From positions 122,654 to 186,653 of the forward strand of contig MTSL01000213.1 in assembly GCA_002794465.1 (NCBI GenBank): a stretch of DNA of 64,000 nt, written 5' to 3'. Under the pieces are notes generated by a model. The model saw only the letters and a program-made list of their open reading frames with translations. It was not told where the DNA came from and made no database searches. Each line of letters opens with the position of its first letter. Positions within the stretch are counted from its first letter, which is position 1. The stretch comes from Paramicrosporidium saccamoebae (Eukaryota > Rozellomycota). The translations under genes and the position numbers were made by a program. Positions 9,609-19,152 of the stretch are shown piece after piece.

Positions 9609-10249
9609 TTAATCTGATTTGTCTCTTAGATTGCGTTTATACTCTGCCGGGCTGACAAAGCTGTGCGACTGGGACCACATCCCTTTTTTTTGTTTCCTAG
9701 GCGAAAGAAATTGGCAATCAAGCTTACTTTGCTCGGGCCTCGGCATTCTCTAGGACACTCTTAATCCCACCATACTGAGCGCCATGAGCTCTGTAAACAG
9801 TCGCAAGGCCCTTCTCCACCAAACTCAGTGACAAATTCTTCTTGAAGAACCAGAACTGACGAATATATACGGATGCCACAACTCGATCGTACTGATCCAC
9901 ACAGTGAAGCTTGACGACCAAAGTCTTGTTTTTCACCAGGTTTGCTAAGAAATCTCGGGCTTCTTCGGCAAAGGGCTGGGAGGGATTTCCATTGTGACCT
10001 ATTTCTGGGGCATCGATTCCGGCTAGACGAATTCTGATTGTGTTTGAGGCCATTTCACCTCGAGGAACATTTGGAGGCGAGCATGCCAGAAGGGGTTGGT
10101 GGTATAGCCGGAGGCCGTCACCGTCGGCAACTGACAGTGCTAGTCCAGTAATTTCCCGCCCTGCTTTATAGTATCCTTTTGGGATATCCTCAGTAGTCTT
10201 GTATCTACGATGAAAAGCGAAACTTTGGTTACCTGAAGAAGATTGTCAT
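9609..10249 (-). CDS. Staphylococcal-nuclease-domain protein (Lcl3-like), paralogue 1
   Basis: SNase/TNase-fold endonuclease resembling fungal Lcl3. Model complement(9609..9696, 9728..10204, 10233..10249) with introns of 31 and 28 nt, 193 aa. The first exon is only 17 nt (MTIFF plus two bases), so the N-terminus is the least certain part. Core motifs: DGDGLRLYH, IRIRLAGIDAPEIG (metal-binding Asp), QYDRVVASVYI (Arg) and LVEKGLATVYR. The last exon ends with KGMWSQSHSFVSPAEYKRNL, matching the neighbour. Stop TAATAAAA fuses with the poly(A) signal. A tandem paralogue lies upstream. Unlike it, this copy lacks a visible membrane anchor. Confidence 0.8.
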
Positions 10250-10315
10250 TCAGTTCGTTTTGGTAAAGCGTAAAGTTATTGTCACAAGCTGTAATATGAC
10301 CGGCCATTGGTCGCT

Positions 10316-11376
10316 TTATTTAACATCTAGGCCAGCGCGCAGCTGTTTTTTGTAAATGGCCGGACTGATGTACTCCGAGCCACTCTGCTGCCACATACCA
10401 ATCCTTTTCTTCCGTGCTATTTTCTCAGCAGCAACAAGTTGATCCTTGATGCCTCCGTATTCCGCACCGGCACTGTCATAAACAGTTGCGAATCCTGCCT
10501 GAACCATTGCGAGAGAGACATTTCGCGTGAAGAAAAAATTTCGTCTTACCTCAACTGTCGCGACAAGTCGCGAATATTGATCCAGCCGATGCGCTTGGAG
10601 TGTAATTCTTCGACCGTTCACGTATTTGGCTAACCAGGCCTTGGCTTCCTCTGAGTAGGGTTGGGGATTGCCTCCAAAATGCCCCATTTCGGGCGCATCA
10701 ATCCCAGCTAATCGTACATTCATTGTTTCAAACTTCCAATCTACACATAAATAACATGTACAATAATTGAACTTTGTCGAGAGACTGTAGGCTTCCCAAA
10801 CATGAGGAGGCTAGGGTGGTAAAACCGAATGTTATCACTATCATTGACGGCCACGCAGTATCCCCTCAGACGCCTCCCATTTCGAAAATACTCTTGAGGA
10901 ATTTCTGTGGCGGTCCGGAATCTACGTAGACTCTTTCGAGCGCCTCCAATAGCCAGAGCAGTCATTAGTGCCGTCAAGATAATTTCGTTATATGGGATTG
11001 CCTTGCGAAACGCATCTGCTTGCGATACAAGTAGCACAAATCCGCGATAGCCATGATGAAGATATCGCTTGTAATCTTCAGCTTTACTGGACATTAACGT
11101 GTTCCGAAATTCATTCAACTTTACCTTGACAGCGGTTGTGAGTGTAGAGATTCCATGCTGGTCTCTGTCGCTACTCACCATCACTGTTCTGGACAAAGCC
11201 CTGGGGTGCAACGTTTCTCGTAAAAATCCAGAGTTGTTAGATAAATGTAAAAGCCCCGAGTTGCTGGACAAACGTAATATCCAGTAGCCAGTTATCCAAA
11301 GTAGGACAGATCCCAAGACAAAATGGCGCACCATGTTCCATGAGTCGGAGTACAAATACATCTTTTCCGTTGCCAT
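10316..11376 (-). CDS. Membrane-anchored SNase-domain protein (Lcl3-like), paralogue 2
   Basis: Exons complement(10316..10740, 10773..11376), intron 32 nt (10741-10772), 342 aa. The N-terminus has a membrane segment (VRHFVLGSVLLWITGYW) and a second hydrophobic stretch (IILTALMTALAIGG) just before the nuclease domain, as in Lcl3. Nuclease motifs: VNDSDNIRFYH, MNVRLAGIDAPEMG, DQYSRLVATVEV and MVQAGFATVYD. Catalytic Asp and Arg positions are kept. The stop lies in AAATAAAG. About 51% of the domain is recognisably shared by eye with the copy next door, so this is a tandem duplication. Confidence 0.85.
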
Positions 11377-11612
11377 GTCACAACAGTGCGCCACCTCTTA
11401 TCGTTTTTGTGTGGCAGATGCAAAGATTTGAAACGGAAATGGCGCTGATTCACTCTTTGATCATAGAAGCTATCTAATTGCACAGCCTGTACAGCACAGG
11501 GCTGTTTGGCTGTTTTGTTGGTAAGGGGCGATTTTCGAGGCCGACCAATAAAGCCGACTCGAGGCGTAGTAATATTTTAGAACGCCTCTCTCAAGCCTCA
11601 AAGCAGTCTACA

Positions 11613-12325
11613 ATGCCCGGTGTTGTCGATATTAATACTGTCAAGTGTGTGGTCATTGGCGACGGTGCTGTTGGGAAGGTTAGTTGGTCTGTGCGACTCA
11701 CCAGTTTTGTTTAGACTTGCCTGCTAATATCCTACGCAAAGGGGGATTTTCCCCGCGACTATGTTCCAACGGTAACTTTTCGTCTTGTTAGTAGCTTAAT
11801 TGCAAAGGTGTTTGATAACTACGCTGTCACAGTTGAAGTTGGAGGCCAGAAAATTACTCTCCACCTCCTTGATACTGCCGGTACGCGACCCACCCAATTC
11901 GCTCACTGTGTGTAGGACAGGAAGACTATGATCGTCTTCGGCCTCTTTCCTATTCTAACGCCAGTGTGTTCCTGCTCTGCTATGCTGTGACCAACCGGAC
12001 TTCAATGGAGAATATTCGCGACAAGTGGTACCCAGAGCTGCGTCGCTACAGTCCGGGCATTCCCTTTATTCTTGTTGGGACCCAGGTAGATCGTCGTCCT
12101 GCTGGAGCAAGCACTGGGACGGGAAGTAATCAGTCTTTTGTATCGCAGAGCGAAGGACTTAAGATGGCCAAAGAGCTTGGTGCAGTGAGCCATATTGAAT
12201 GTTCAGCTCTCACTCGAGAGGGGATCCGAGAAGTATTTGTCAATGCAATCTTGGCCGCGCTTGATCCGAAAAAGGCCAAAGCGTCTGGAAACTCTGGAAA
12301 GAGCAAAAAGTGTCTGATTGTCTAA
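11613..12325 (+). CDS. Rho-family small GTPase (Rac/Cdc42-like)
   Basis: Regulator of actin and polarity at membranes. Four exons: 11613-11678, 11715-11771, 11808-11880, 11916-12325; introns 36, 36 and 35 nt. The protein is 201 aa. G1 GDGAVGKT (split by intron 1), switch [26 protein letters not shown] (G3) and TQVD (G4) with a Rho insert after it. SAL (G5) is present. The polybasic tail ends in the CAAX box CLIV, predicted geranylgeranylated. Subfamily placement between Rac and Cdc42 is not resolved by eye. The longer reading frame upstream of 11613 has no sensible start. Confidence 0.93.
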
Positions 12326-12568
12326 ACTCGACCGGTTAAATAAAGGGACTATTGTCAGAAAATGTAGCATGTCCATAGATCGAGAGCCGTAAGGACGAGT
12401 TCAGAACCCAGGAAACCGAAATCGGAGAATTTATTGTGAGGGAAAATAGGCAGACTATGGGCTAGGAACTACGGCTTACAAATTGCAAATTCCGAACTAC
12501 GAAACCAGGGACTAAGGCTCTTTACCAAACAAACCTCATAGTTACGTTAGTCAAGGTCGGTTCTGCAA

Positions 12569-13004
12569 ATGCTTGATACCTCGGCTGGCCCGTCCAAGGT
12601 GGTACAGGAAGCCAGAGACAGAAAACCCTTGGCCAGTGACTACATCAACACCCTTAAGGAGATATTCATCAATTTGCCTTCTGAAATGAAAAACTTTGGA
12701 AGCATTCCCTGTGCGCAGCGGTCTCTGTACACGGGCGTACTTACTGGCGGAGTTGCATCTGCCGTTGCCCTAGTTCTAACAGGTTTTTCGCAGTGTTACA
12801 AATGTTAATGTTGCCGCAGGCCGACTCAAAGCATTCAAGTATGGCTTCTTTACCTATGTGACAATGTCTATTATATCATGGTTAATCACTCATGCCACTA
12901 CTAATTTGTACAGGGAATATTGCAATTTGAAATATTGCGATAAGATGGTCATTCACAAGCACATTTCAAATAGTTCCGATGGTTCGGACTCAATTCACAA
13001 CTGA
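12569..13004 (+). CDS. COX20: Cytochrome c oxidase assembly protein COX20-like
   Basis: Inner-membrane chaperone for COX2 during complex IV assembly. Exons 12569-12782 and 12820-13004 around a 37-nt intron, 132 aa. The family hallmark IPCAQRSLYTGVLTGGVAS precedes the first membrane helix. After splicing, GRLKAFKYGFFTYVTMS leads into the second helix. N-terminal part is soluble. COA8, another complex IV assembly factor, is also in this window. Identification rests on the hallmark plus two-helix architecture. Confidence 0.78.
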
Positions 13005-13135
13005 GCCTTTGGCCAACCGGGCTATCGCTAATCAAAAGAGTCTGGCTTGTTTATTATTAGAAACAGAATCGATTATAGGACATAAATAGTTACGGGATCC
13101 GTTTACCAGTTGTGTACGCGCGCTTCCAGCACTCT

Positions 13136-14950
13136 ATGGTAAGCAGTGCACAGGGTGACCTGGGGGCATCCATGCAAAGTCCGCAAGATGAACTTGGTGC
13201 ATCCCCAAATGAGGATGACGGCCGCTGCGCACCTCCAGCTGACACAGACCCTTCTGGCCGCTTTGAGAGAAGTAGAGAGCTTTTAGGACGAGGTGCCAGC
13301 AAAGAGGTTTACAAGGCATTTGACCGAGAAGAGGGTATGGAGGTGGCATGGAACCAACTTAAGGTTGACCATTTGTCGGAGCAGAGTGCTGCCAAAATCC
13401 TCTCGGAAATTCAAATTTTAACGCAGCTGGACAATGAGAATATCATCAAATTCTACCACAGCTGGGTGCGTCGCAATAACGCGGGCAGTTATGATGTCTT
13501 TTTTATTACTGAACTGATGACCAGTGGTACACTGAAGAATTATCTACAAAAGACAAAGGGTGCAATGAAGTTGAAAATTGTAAAGAATTGGTGTAGGCAG
13601 ATTTTGAGAGCCTTACAATATTTACACAATCGAACCTTACCCATCATCCATCGTGACTTGAAATGCGACAATGTATTTATTAATGGAAATAATGGGCAGG
13701 CCAAATTGGGCGATTTTGGGCTGGCCGTGTTAAAGGATCGTGAAATGCTGACATCTGTGTTGGGGACTCCCGAATTTATGGCGCCTGAGCTATATGATGG
13801 TAACACGACGTCGTGTACTTATTCCGTAGAAAATTATGACGAAAGAGTCGACGTGTATGCATTTGGCATGTGTCTCTTGGAAATGGTCACAAAAGACTAT
13901 CCCTACTCAGAATGTGACAATGCCGCCCAAATCTATCGCAAAGTAACTCAGGGAATCAAGCCATTGGCCCTAAACAAGGTCACTGAACCCGAAGTCAAAA
14001 ATTTCATCGAACTTTGCATTGACTCGGATGCCACTCGAAGACCCACAGTGGACGAAATATTAAGTCATGAATTTATGGCGATTGAGGCAGATAGCAAGAA
14101 CATCACAACGGCGGATGCTAGCATTTCTTCGCTTCCCACTACACCTACTGATGGTACTGACAACATTGATCTTGGCGATGTAAAAATGATTAACTGTATC
14201 GTTGAAGTTGTCTCACTGGATCTACCCACGGTCAATCTGCGATTAAAACTGAACATGTCACATGTGAGTGCAAACAAGGAGGTTAAATTTCCCTTTGATT
14301 TCGAACGTGACACGGTGGGTGCCGTTGTGGAGGAAATGGTCAAAGAACATGTGCTACAAGTTGCCGATGGCGAGATTGTGGCAGCATCTATTAGAGAAAC
14401 TATCAAAGACCCACTTGTCATGTATGAGATGGCCCGAGCAAATGCTCCTGCCAGGGCCGAAATGAATGAGAGTGTTACATCGCCAGTTTCTGTTCCAACG
14501 TGTGGATCGGCCGTGACTCTGCCGACTGACATTGTTTCGGAGGCACAGAGTACAATCTCCTCCGTCAACTCGCAAAATCAAGAGAAATCCGAATTGAGCG
14601 AAGCGGATTTGGATCTATTGATACAGGACCATCCTGAGGTCGCGGCGTTACTTCTAAGGCAAAAGAAAGAAATCGATTTGTTAGCTCTCTTTCACCGGCG
14701 CGAGCATCAGGCACTATTAAAGTCATTGAAGCGACAGATTGGGTCTCGGTCGAGGAGCGATAGCCAGTCGAACGGAGTCCTGGGACGACCAACACCCACA
14801 GTGTCCAATGGCACAATGCAACTCGGAGATCTTGACGAATCCCAGTTTATTTCCAAGGTGCGGCATCTTATGTACGAGTCTACAGGAAATTCCGCCTGGC
14901 TTCCAGAAGGAGCCGCTCCCAACACAGGATCCAATCTCCTGGAGCACTAA
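13136..14950 (+). CDS. WNK-family serine/threonine kinase
   Basis: Single exon, 604 aa. The glycine-rich loop GRGASKEVYKAFD carries the displaced catalytic lysine typical of WNKs, while the usual VAIK lysine is replaced (EVAWNQL). Then ELMTSGTLKNYL, HRDLKCDNVFI, GDFGLAV (DFG), GTPEFMAPELY and YAFGMCLLEM. After the kinase domain, residues about 355-430 form an OSR1_C/PF2-like domain, followed by a Ser/Thr-rich tail. WNKs sense chloride and cell volume and act through SPAK/OSR1-type kinases. ATG 13136 chosen; an upstream GTG extension was rejected. AIM41 follows after 25 nt, with AAATAAA in the gap. Confidence 0.94.
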   Translation: MVSSAQGDLGASMQSPQDELGASPNEDDGRCAPPADTDPSGRFERSRELLGRGASKEVYKAFDREEGMEVAWNQLKVDHLSEQSAAKILSEIQILTQLDNENIIKFYHSWVRRNNAGSYDVFFITELMTSGTLKNYLQKTKGAMKLKIVKNWCRQILRALQYLHNRTLPIIHRDLKCDNVFINGNNGQAKLGDFGLAVLKDREMLTSVLGTPEFMAPELYDGNTTSCTYSVENYDERVDVYAFGMCLLEMVTKDYPYSECDNAAQIYRKVTQGIKPLALNKVTEPEVKNFIELCIDSDATRRPTVDEILSHEFMAIEADSKNITTADASISSLPTTPTDGTDNIDLGDVKMINCIVEVVSLDLPTVNLRLKLNMSHVSANKEVKFPFDFERDTVGAVVEEMVKEHVLQVADGEIVAASIRETIKDPLVMYEMARANAPARAEMNESVTSPVSVPTCGSAVTLPTDIVSEAQSTISSVNSQNQEKSELSEADLDLLIQDHPEVAALLLRQKKEIDLLALFHRREHQALLKSLKRQIGSRSRSDSQSNGVLGRPTPTVSNGTMQLGDLDESQFISKVRHLMYESTGNSAWLPEGAAPNTGSNLLEH

Positions 14951-14975
14951 TTAAATAAATGATTTTGGGCTAATC

Positions 14976-15530
14976 ATGCTTTTAAGGGCCATTAGGAGAA
15001 ACATTGTTACGAGGAGTGGTAATGCTGCCCCATTGACACTCAAAGCACGATTGCAAAAAGATATGATAACAGCACTGAAAACTAAAGATTCTGGCAGAGC
15101 ATCTGTACTGAAACAGGTCTATGCAGAGATAGTCAAGTCGGAGAAGCTTTCGAGCGGCCGTCCCTCTGAGGTTGCAGTTTTACAAAAATGTGTCCAGCGC
15201 TGGCTCTCTGCCATCGAGGAATATCGTGCATTAAAAGAGGGGCGTTCCGATGAGCAGCGTTTAAAGCTGCAGGACGCTATAGACCGCGAAACGCTTGAAT
15301 TGGCAATTTTGAAAGAATATCTACCGCTACCGTATTCTCATGCTGAGCTATCTGATGCAATCAATGGGGTCTTGCGTGATTTGGAGATTACACATCCAGC
15401 CAAGGAACAATCGGGGAGAGTAATGAAACGTCTTCTTGAGACTCTAGACCATGACAAAATCAACAAAAAGGAACTAGCCTTAATGGTCTCCGGTATACTA
15501 GATTCTGGGAGGCAAAATATAACTGGTTAA
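14976..15530 (+). CDS. AIM41: YqeY/GatB-like domain protein (AIM41 type), mitochondrial
   Basis: 184 aa, no intron. The N-terminus MLLRAIRRNIVTRSG is a mitochondrial presequence. The body is a YqeY domain: LQKDMITALKTKD, RASVLKQVYAEI, then the GatB tail-like part ending DHDKINKKELALMVSGIL. YqeY proteins resemble the tRNA-binding C-terminus of GatB. A role in mitochondrial translation or respiratory maintenance is inferred from the family. It follows the WNK gene closely on the same strand. Confidence 0.82.
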   Translation: MLLRAIRRNIVTRSGNAAPLTLKARLQKDMITALKTKDSGRASVLKQVYAEIVKSEKLSSGRPSEVAVLQKCVQRWLSAIEEYRALKEGRSDEQRLKLQDAIDRETLELAILKEYLPLPYSHAELSDAINGVLRDLEITHPAKEQSGRVMKRLLETLDHDKINKKELALMVSGILDSGRQNITG

Positions 15531-15540
15531 CTATATCGGA

Positions 15541-15703
15541 TCAATACAGAAATAAACCTCACATGGATCAATACATGAATAAATCTCACACGAGCCAACA
15601 CATAAATAAATCTCACATGGATCAATACATTAGTAGATCACACACGGACCAACACATAAATAAATCTCACACAATCAATACACGAATAAACCTCATACGG
15701 GCC
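15541..15703 (+). repeat. Short tandem repeat, unit about 24-26 bp
   Basis: Six or so units alternating TCACATGGATCAATACAT and TCACACGRRCCAACACATAAATAAA. It starts 11 bp after the AIM41 stop and supplies several AATAAA hexamers. It sits between AIM41 and the first dispersed inverted-repeat element. No coding capacity is seen in 15531-16025. Confidence 0.8.
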
Positions 15704-15760
15704 AAAAACTCTTTATTGGGGGAGGCCTACTTCAAGAGTTAGTATATATACTGAATCAGA

Positions 15761-15979
15761 TGTCGCGTAGTGGGGATAAATAGTATGGACTGTCAGGCGA
15801 GAAGAGAACTCGCTCATTTTTAATCCAATAGCCCTTTTATAGTCTCCCGAGTTGCATAGTAATAATCCTCAAATGGTAAGATATAGATCTCATTATCCTT
15901 CGTCGATTATTCTGATTATCCCTTCTCCAAACTAGAGAACTATTTCCATAAGACATACTAATCAGTCTTCTACGTCACA
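15761..15979 (+). mobile_element. Short inverted-repeat element (family A), copy 1
   Basis: About 219 bp. The left end is TGTCGCGTAGTGGGGATAA, the right end CTTCTACGTCACA; the outer 10 bases are imperfect inverted repeats (TGTCGCGTAG versus TGTGACGTAG). Internal landmarks shared by all copies are CCTCAAATGGTAAGATATAGATCT and CCCTTCTCCAAACTAG. No open frame, so it is non-autonomous (MITE-like). Other copies: 17078, 33060, 36765, 41699 and 59624. Confidence 0.8.
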
Positions 15980-16025
15980 AGATGCCCTCAATTAAGGAGA
16001 TTTACTACAGACACAAACTTTACGA

Positions 16026-16874
16026 TTAAAATAGTTTGGAGTTGGCAGCTTTATCTTTCTTCTTTTGGCGACTTGCTTTTTTGGCAACCTTGCCTTCATT
16101 TCTGAACAAATAATTTTCCCACTCATCCTTCTCTGCCCGATATAGGAGCATCGTGACTCGAGCGTCATCAACAGAATCATGAGAGCCACTTTGAAAGTCG
16201 ATTCCCAAAATCTCCTTGGCTAGTCTCTTCAGGCTTGGCGCTTTCCCCCTTGATATTCTGCGGAATGGTCTGTATTTGGATGTGTCTCGAGTCATTCGCC
16301 TAGGATGTTCCAACAACAGGACCCGAAAGTCATTCTTTAAACTATGGCCAACGAGAATCTTTCCTTGCAAAAGCGACCAGACCTCTTGCTGGACGTCTGT
16401 CAAAGTCGTTGCATCCTTCATGTGATGAGGCTCAATACCGCTGACGTGGGTGCGGTAGTCTGTGATGCGCTCCACAGGTCTTACATAGCGATCCAGGAGG
16501 ACGCCCCCGTGGTAGTTTACCAAAGAAACGCGGGCAAGTGCACTTTGGACACCATCGGGCCCTACCCCCACCATCTCACAGTCCATAGCTACATACTTTC
16601 CAGCCTCGCCTGAATGTGCAGAAGCGGCAGGCTTTGGAAAGAGCTCAGCAATGGAGAGGGGGGTTGCAGGGGACGCCGCCGTCTTAACCTCTATATCTGA
16701 CCGACGCAGGGTCTTCTCATCAACATCGAACCATAACTCTTCTGTCCTCGATTGTATGCTATGGTTTGCTGTCCCTTTCTTTCCTATGGCGGTCCCAGTC
16801 TTGATCAGAGGGGCTAGAGCCTTCCAGTTGGATGACACCTGTGACATTTGTACCCCGGCCATAGTCGACGGCAT
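16026..16874 (-). CDS. REX4: RNA exonuclease REX4-like (DEDDh)
   Basis: 3'-5' exonuclease of the REX4/ISG20L2 family, nucleolar and involved in pre-rRNA processing. Single exon, 282 aa. Exo I AMDCEMVGVGPDG, Exo II GHSLKNDFRVL, Exo III HDSVDDARVTM with the DEDDh histidine. The C-terminus is Lys-rich (KKASRQKKKDK), a likely nucleolar signal. Start at ATG 16874. The gene lies between two copies of repeat family A. Confidence 0.9.
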   Translation of the reverse strand: MPSTMAGVQMSQVSSNWKALAPLIKTGTAIGKKGTANHSIQSRTEELWFDVDEKTLRRSDIEVKTAASPATPLSIAELFPKPAASAHSGEAGKYVAMDCEMVGVGPDGVQSALARVSLVNYHGGVLLDRYVRPVERITDYRTHVSGIEPHHMKDATTLTDVQQEVWSLLQGKILVGHSLKNDFRVLLLEHPRRMTRDTSKYRPFRRISRGKAPSLKRLAKEILGIDFQSGSHDSVDDARVTMLLYRAEKDEWENYLFRNEGKVAKKASRQKKKDKAANSKLF

Positions 16875-17077
16875 GATGAATAGCAGCGAGACTTTATTGC
16901 CTACTGATCACACCAAGTGCCGATGAGCGAACTAGTTTTATTAGAGTATGTGGCATATAGACTACCATCCTCAATACCCTGGATTACAGGATCACATGGA
17001 TATCTGGGTCGGACTCTTCAATAACGAGCGGATGCTATTTAACACGCCTGATCCAAGCTGAGACATACGGATATAGG

Positions 17078-17294
17078 TGTCGCGTAGTGGGGATAAATAG
17101 TATGGACTGTCAGGCGAGAAGAGNNNNNNNNNNGAATTTATTCAGTCAACCCAACGACCCATTTATAGTCTCACAAATAACATAATCCTCAAATGGTAAA
17201 GATCTCATTATTCTTGATCGATTGTTCTGGTTATCCCTTCTCCAAACTAGGGAACTATCCTCAAGTACCCAACTAATCAGTCTTCTACGTCACA
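17078..17294 (+). mobile_element. Short inverted-repeat element (family A), copy 2, with assembly gap
   Basis: Same termini and internal landmarks as copy 1, about 217 bp as written. Ten N occupy 17124-17133, exactly where copies at 36765 and 59624 have a purine-rich simple repeat (GAGACGAGA type), so the true length is probably greater. The flanks 16875-17077 and 17295-17599 hold no gene I can support. Confidence 0.8.
17124..17133. other. Assembly gap (10 N)
   Basis: Ten undetermined bases. The gap coincides with the purine-rich microsatellite of the family A element, a place where short-read assembly would fail. The figure of ten is probably a placeholder. Confidence 0.98.
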
Positions 17295-17599
17295 TAAGGA
17301 TGTGGAGGTGTAGTGATACAGGCAGGCGTAAAGCCTAGTTATAATACGCAGGGCTTCAAGTGAACTTATCTGCAATGCTGAAATTTTTGTAAAGTTTGTA
17401 GTAAAGACTCTTTATTGTTGGTCATAAACATATTCTCTCTCACGAACTCTTGCATTCCACAGGCGCCTTGTTGGTGGATTTTTTAAACAAGATCCGCTTA
17501 TGATTAGCAATCCAGGTAGCTACCCCATAACGGCGCCTTTACTAAAAACAGCTCTTGCTTATAAGCAGGGTCCATTCTGCCTACCCACCCCAGCAAGAC

Positions 17600-17920
17600 A
17601 TGACACCAACCCTACTCAGCCAAGCTCAGCGAGAGTCACTTCTGGCTCCTCTCTTAAAACGCGCTTGGAAAATGGGGGACATTTCCTCCCCAACTCGCGA
17701 TGCCATAACAAAAGAGTTTACCTTTGCCAATTTTGTTCAGGCCTTTGGCTTTATGACGCAAGTTGCAATCAAGGCAGAGAGTGTGAATCATCACCCTGAA
17801 TGGTTCAATGTGTACAATCGCGTCCGTGTGACTTGGAGTACGCACGACTGTTCTGGGTTGAGCGAGAACGATGTAAATATGGCTCAGTTCTGTGACTCTA
17901 TTGCTATCGTTCCATCCTAA
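17600..17920 (+). CDS. PCBD: Pterin-4a-carbinolamine dehydratase (DCoH)
   Basis: Recycles tetrahydrobiopterin after aromatic amino-acid hydroxylation. Single exon, 106 aa from ATG 17600; the longer frame from 17555 begins with TTG. Signature FGFMTQVAIKAE followed by NHHPEWFNVYNRVRVTWSTH contains the active-site His-His and Trp. The C-terminus GLSENDVNMAQF fits the family. The stop is 11 nt from the stop of the convergent thioesterase gene. Confidence 0.93.
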   Translation: MTPTLLSQAQRESLLAPLLKRAWKMGDISSPTRDAITKEFTFANFVQAFGFMTQVAIKAESVNHHPEWFNVYNRVRVTWSTHDCSGLSENDVNMAQFCDSIAIVPS

Positions 17921-17931
17921 TCGACGCCCGA

Positions 17932-19067
17932 TTATTTATCTACAAGATACGGAACTAGGGATCTAACGACACTGTCATTGATATCCAGCTAGAAAGTCAG
18001 TAAAAGCGCAAACTTTCTACATGCTCTCCTGGTAGTCTTATCTGAACTATTGCCTTTCTCTGGTCTAATGACTTTAGGCCAATCCAATCTTCCTTGTAAA
18101 TACGAGTCTCCCTCATTGGCAACACTGTTTTACCCTCAAAGTATCCAAAATTCTACAAAGTAAGCACACCGCCGTAGATATGGTGCCGTGGATTCTTGAG
18201 GATAAACTGTCGCTTCCTTCTCGAAAGAGTAGATGATAAACTTGTCGAGCTTCTTAAAGTTTTCCTTGTACTTTGGATTCTTCCTCTACTCAGAACATTA
18301 GTACATGGGCTATGAATACGGGGAGCTCATTGTTAATGTCCGTCAGGAACTTGTTCGTTTTTAAGTACTCATCCATCCGGGTCGGATCCTTAAAATACTG
18401 GGCAGGCATCACATTGCCCTGTGCTCTAGCCGAATAGACTGAGCGACCAATGAGTCCACTAATCACCGAGCACGGAATCAGCTTTTCTTTCGCCGTATTC
18501 ATCATAGATCTGATGATTCTAGTTGGGGACCATTTTGCCCAGGTCGAGGCTGGACCACATCCCGGGTAGGCTGCCACTCCTTGCAATGGCGATCCGAAAG
18601 TAATAAGTCGATGAACCTTTACTTGGGGGCATTTTTCAATCAGCGCTCGTAAAAGCAGACCCCCTTGAGACAATCCAATTGCATTGAACCCGTTTTTTAA
18701 AGATGGCTCGTTCTGCAGAGTCTGGCAAACTTCAGTGACCTACAGTCAATAATCAAAGGCCTAATACCTGTCGCTCGGCGCTGTCAAAATAGGATTTGTA
18801 CGAATCGTCTGCAGGGCTCGAGCCGGTGCTAATCGAAAAGATTTCCAGTTGCGGCAGCTGCTTCTTCAGCATGTCGGTGAATTCCTTGGTGCTACAAGCT
18901 GTCAGTCCGACACATTGATGATACAATCCCTCACAGCAATTGGATCCAAGAGCGTGCCATACGACAACTGCGGGTGAGTAGGGACATTAGCAGATCCTAC
19001 CTGGAAGAAGGCTGTAAACGGTTGCAAAACAATAGGTGCAGATGAGTATCACAACAAGCTGCTTCAT
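17932..19067 (-). CDS. Palmitoyl-protein thioesterase 1-like, divergent paralogue (B)
   Basis: Lysosomal-type depalmitoylating alpha/beta hydrolase, 312 aa with signal peptide MKQLVVILICTYCFATVYS. Seven exons: complement(17932..17988, 18021..18152, 18187..18285, 18320..18739, 18768..18898, 18935..18967, 19001..19067); introns 32, 34, 34, 28, 36 and 33 nt. The intron at 18153-18186 begins GC rather than GT. Motifs: VVWHALGSN (oxyanion region), GLSQGG (nucleophile Ser) and PGEH (catalytic His). The position of the catalytic Asp appears to hold Glu (FEKEATVYP). The family-typical C-terminus LDINDSVVRSLVPYL is intact, so this is not an obvious pseudogene. Confidence 0.85.
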
Positions 19068-19152
19068 GATCAGAGTCAACCAGTCACGAAATGCCTCCCC
19101 TTTACTCCACTCTATAATTAGAACAGTGAAGCCTATTGGATCTTTATTTCTT

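Noticed and set aside
10249-10307. ATG near 10307 as start of SNase paralogue 1
   Set aside because: Its frame leads into a stop after the only usable splice junction; the ATG at 10249 keeps the frame.
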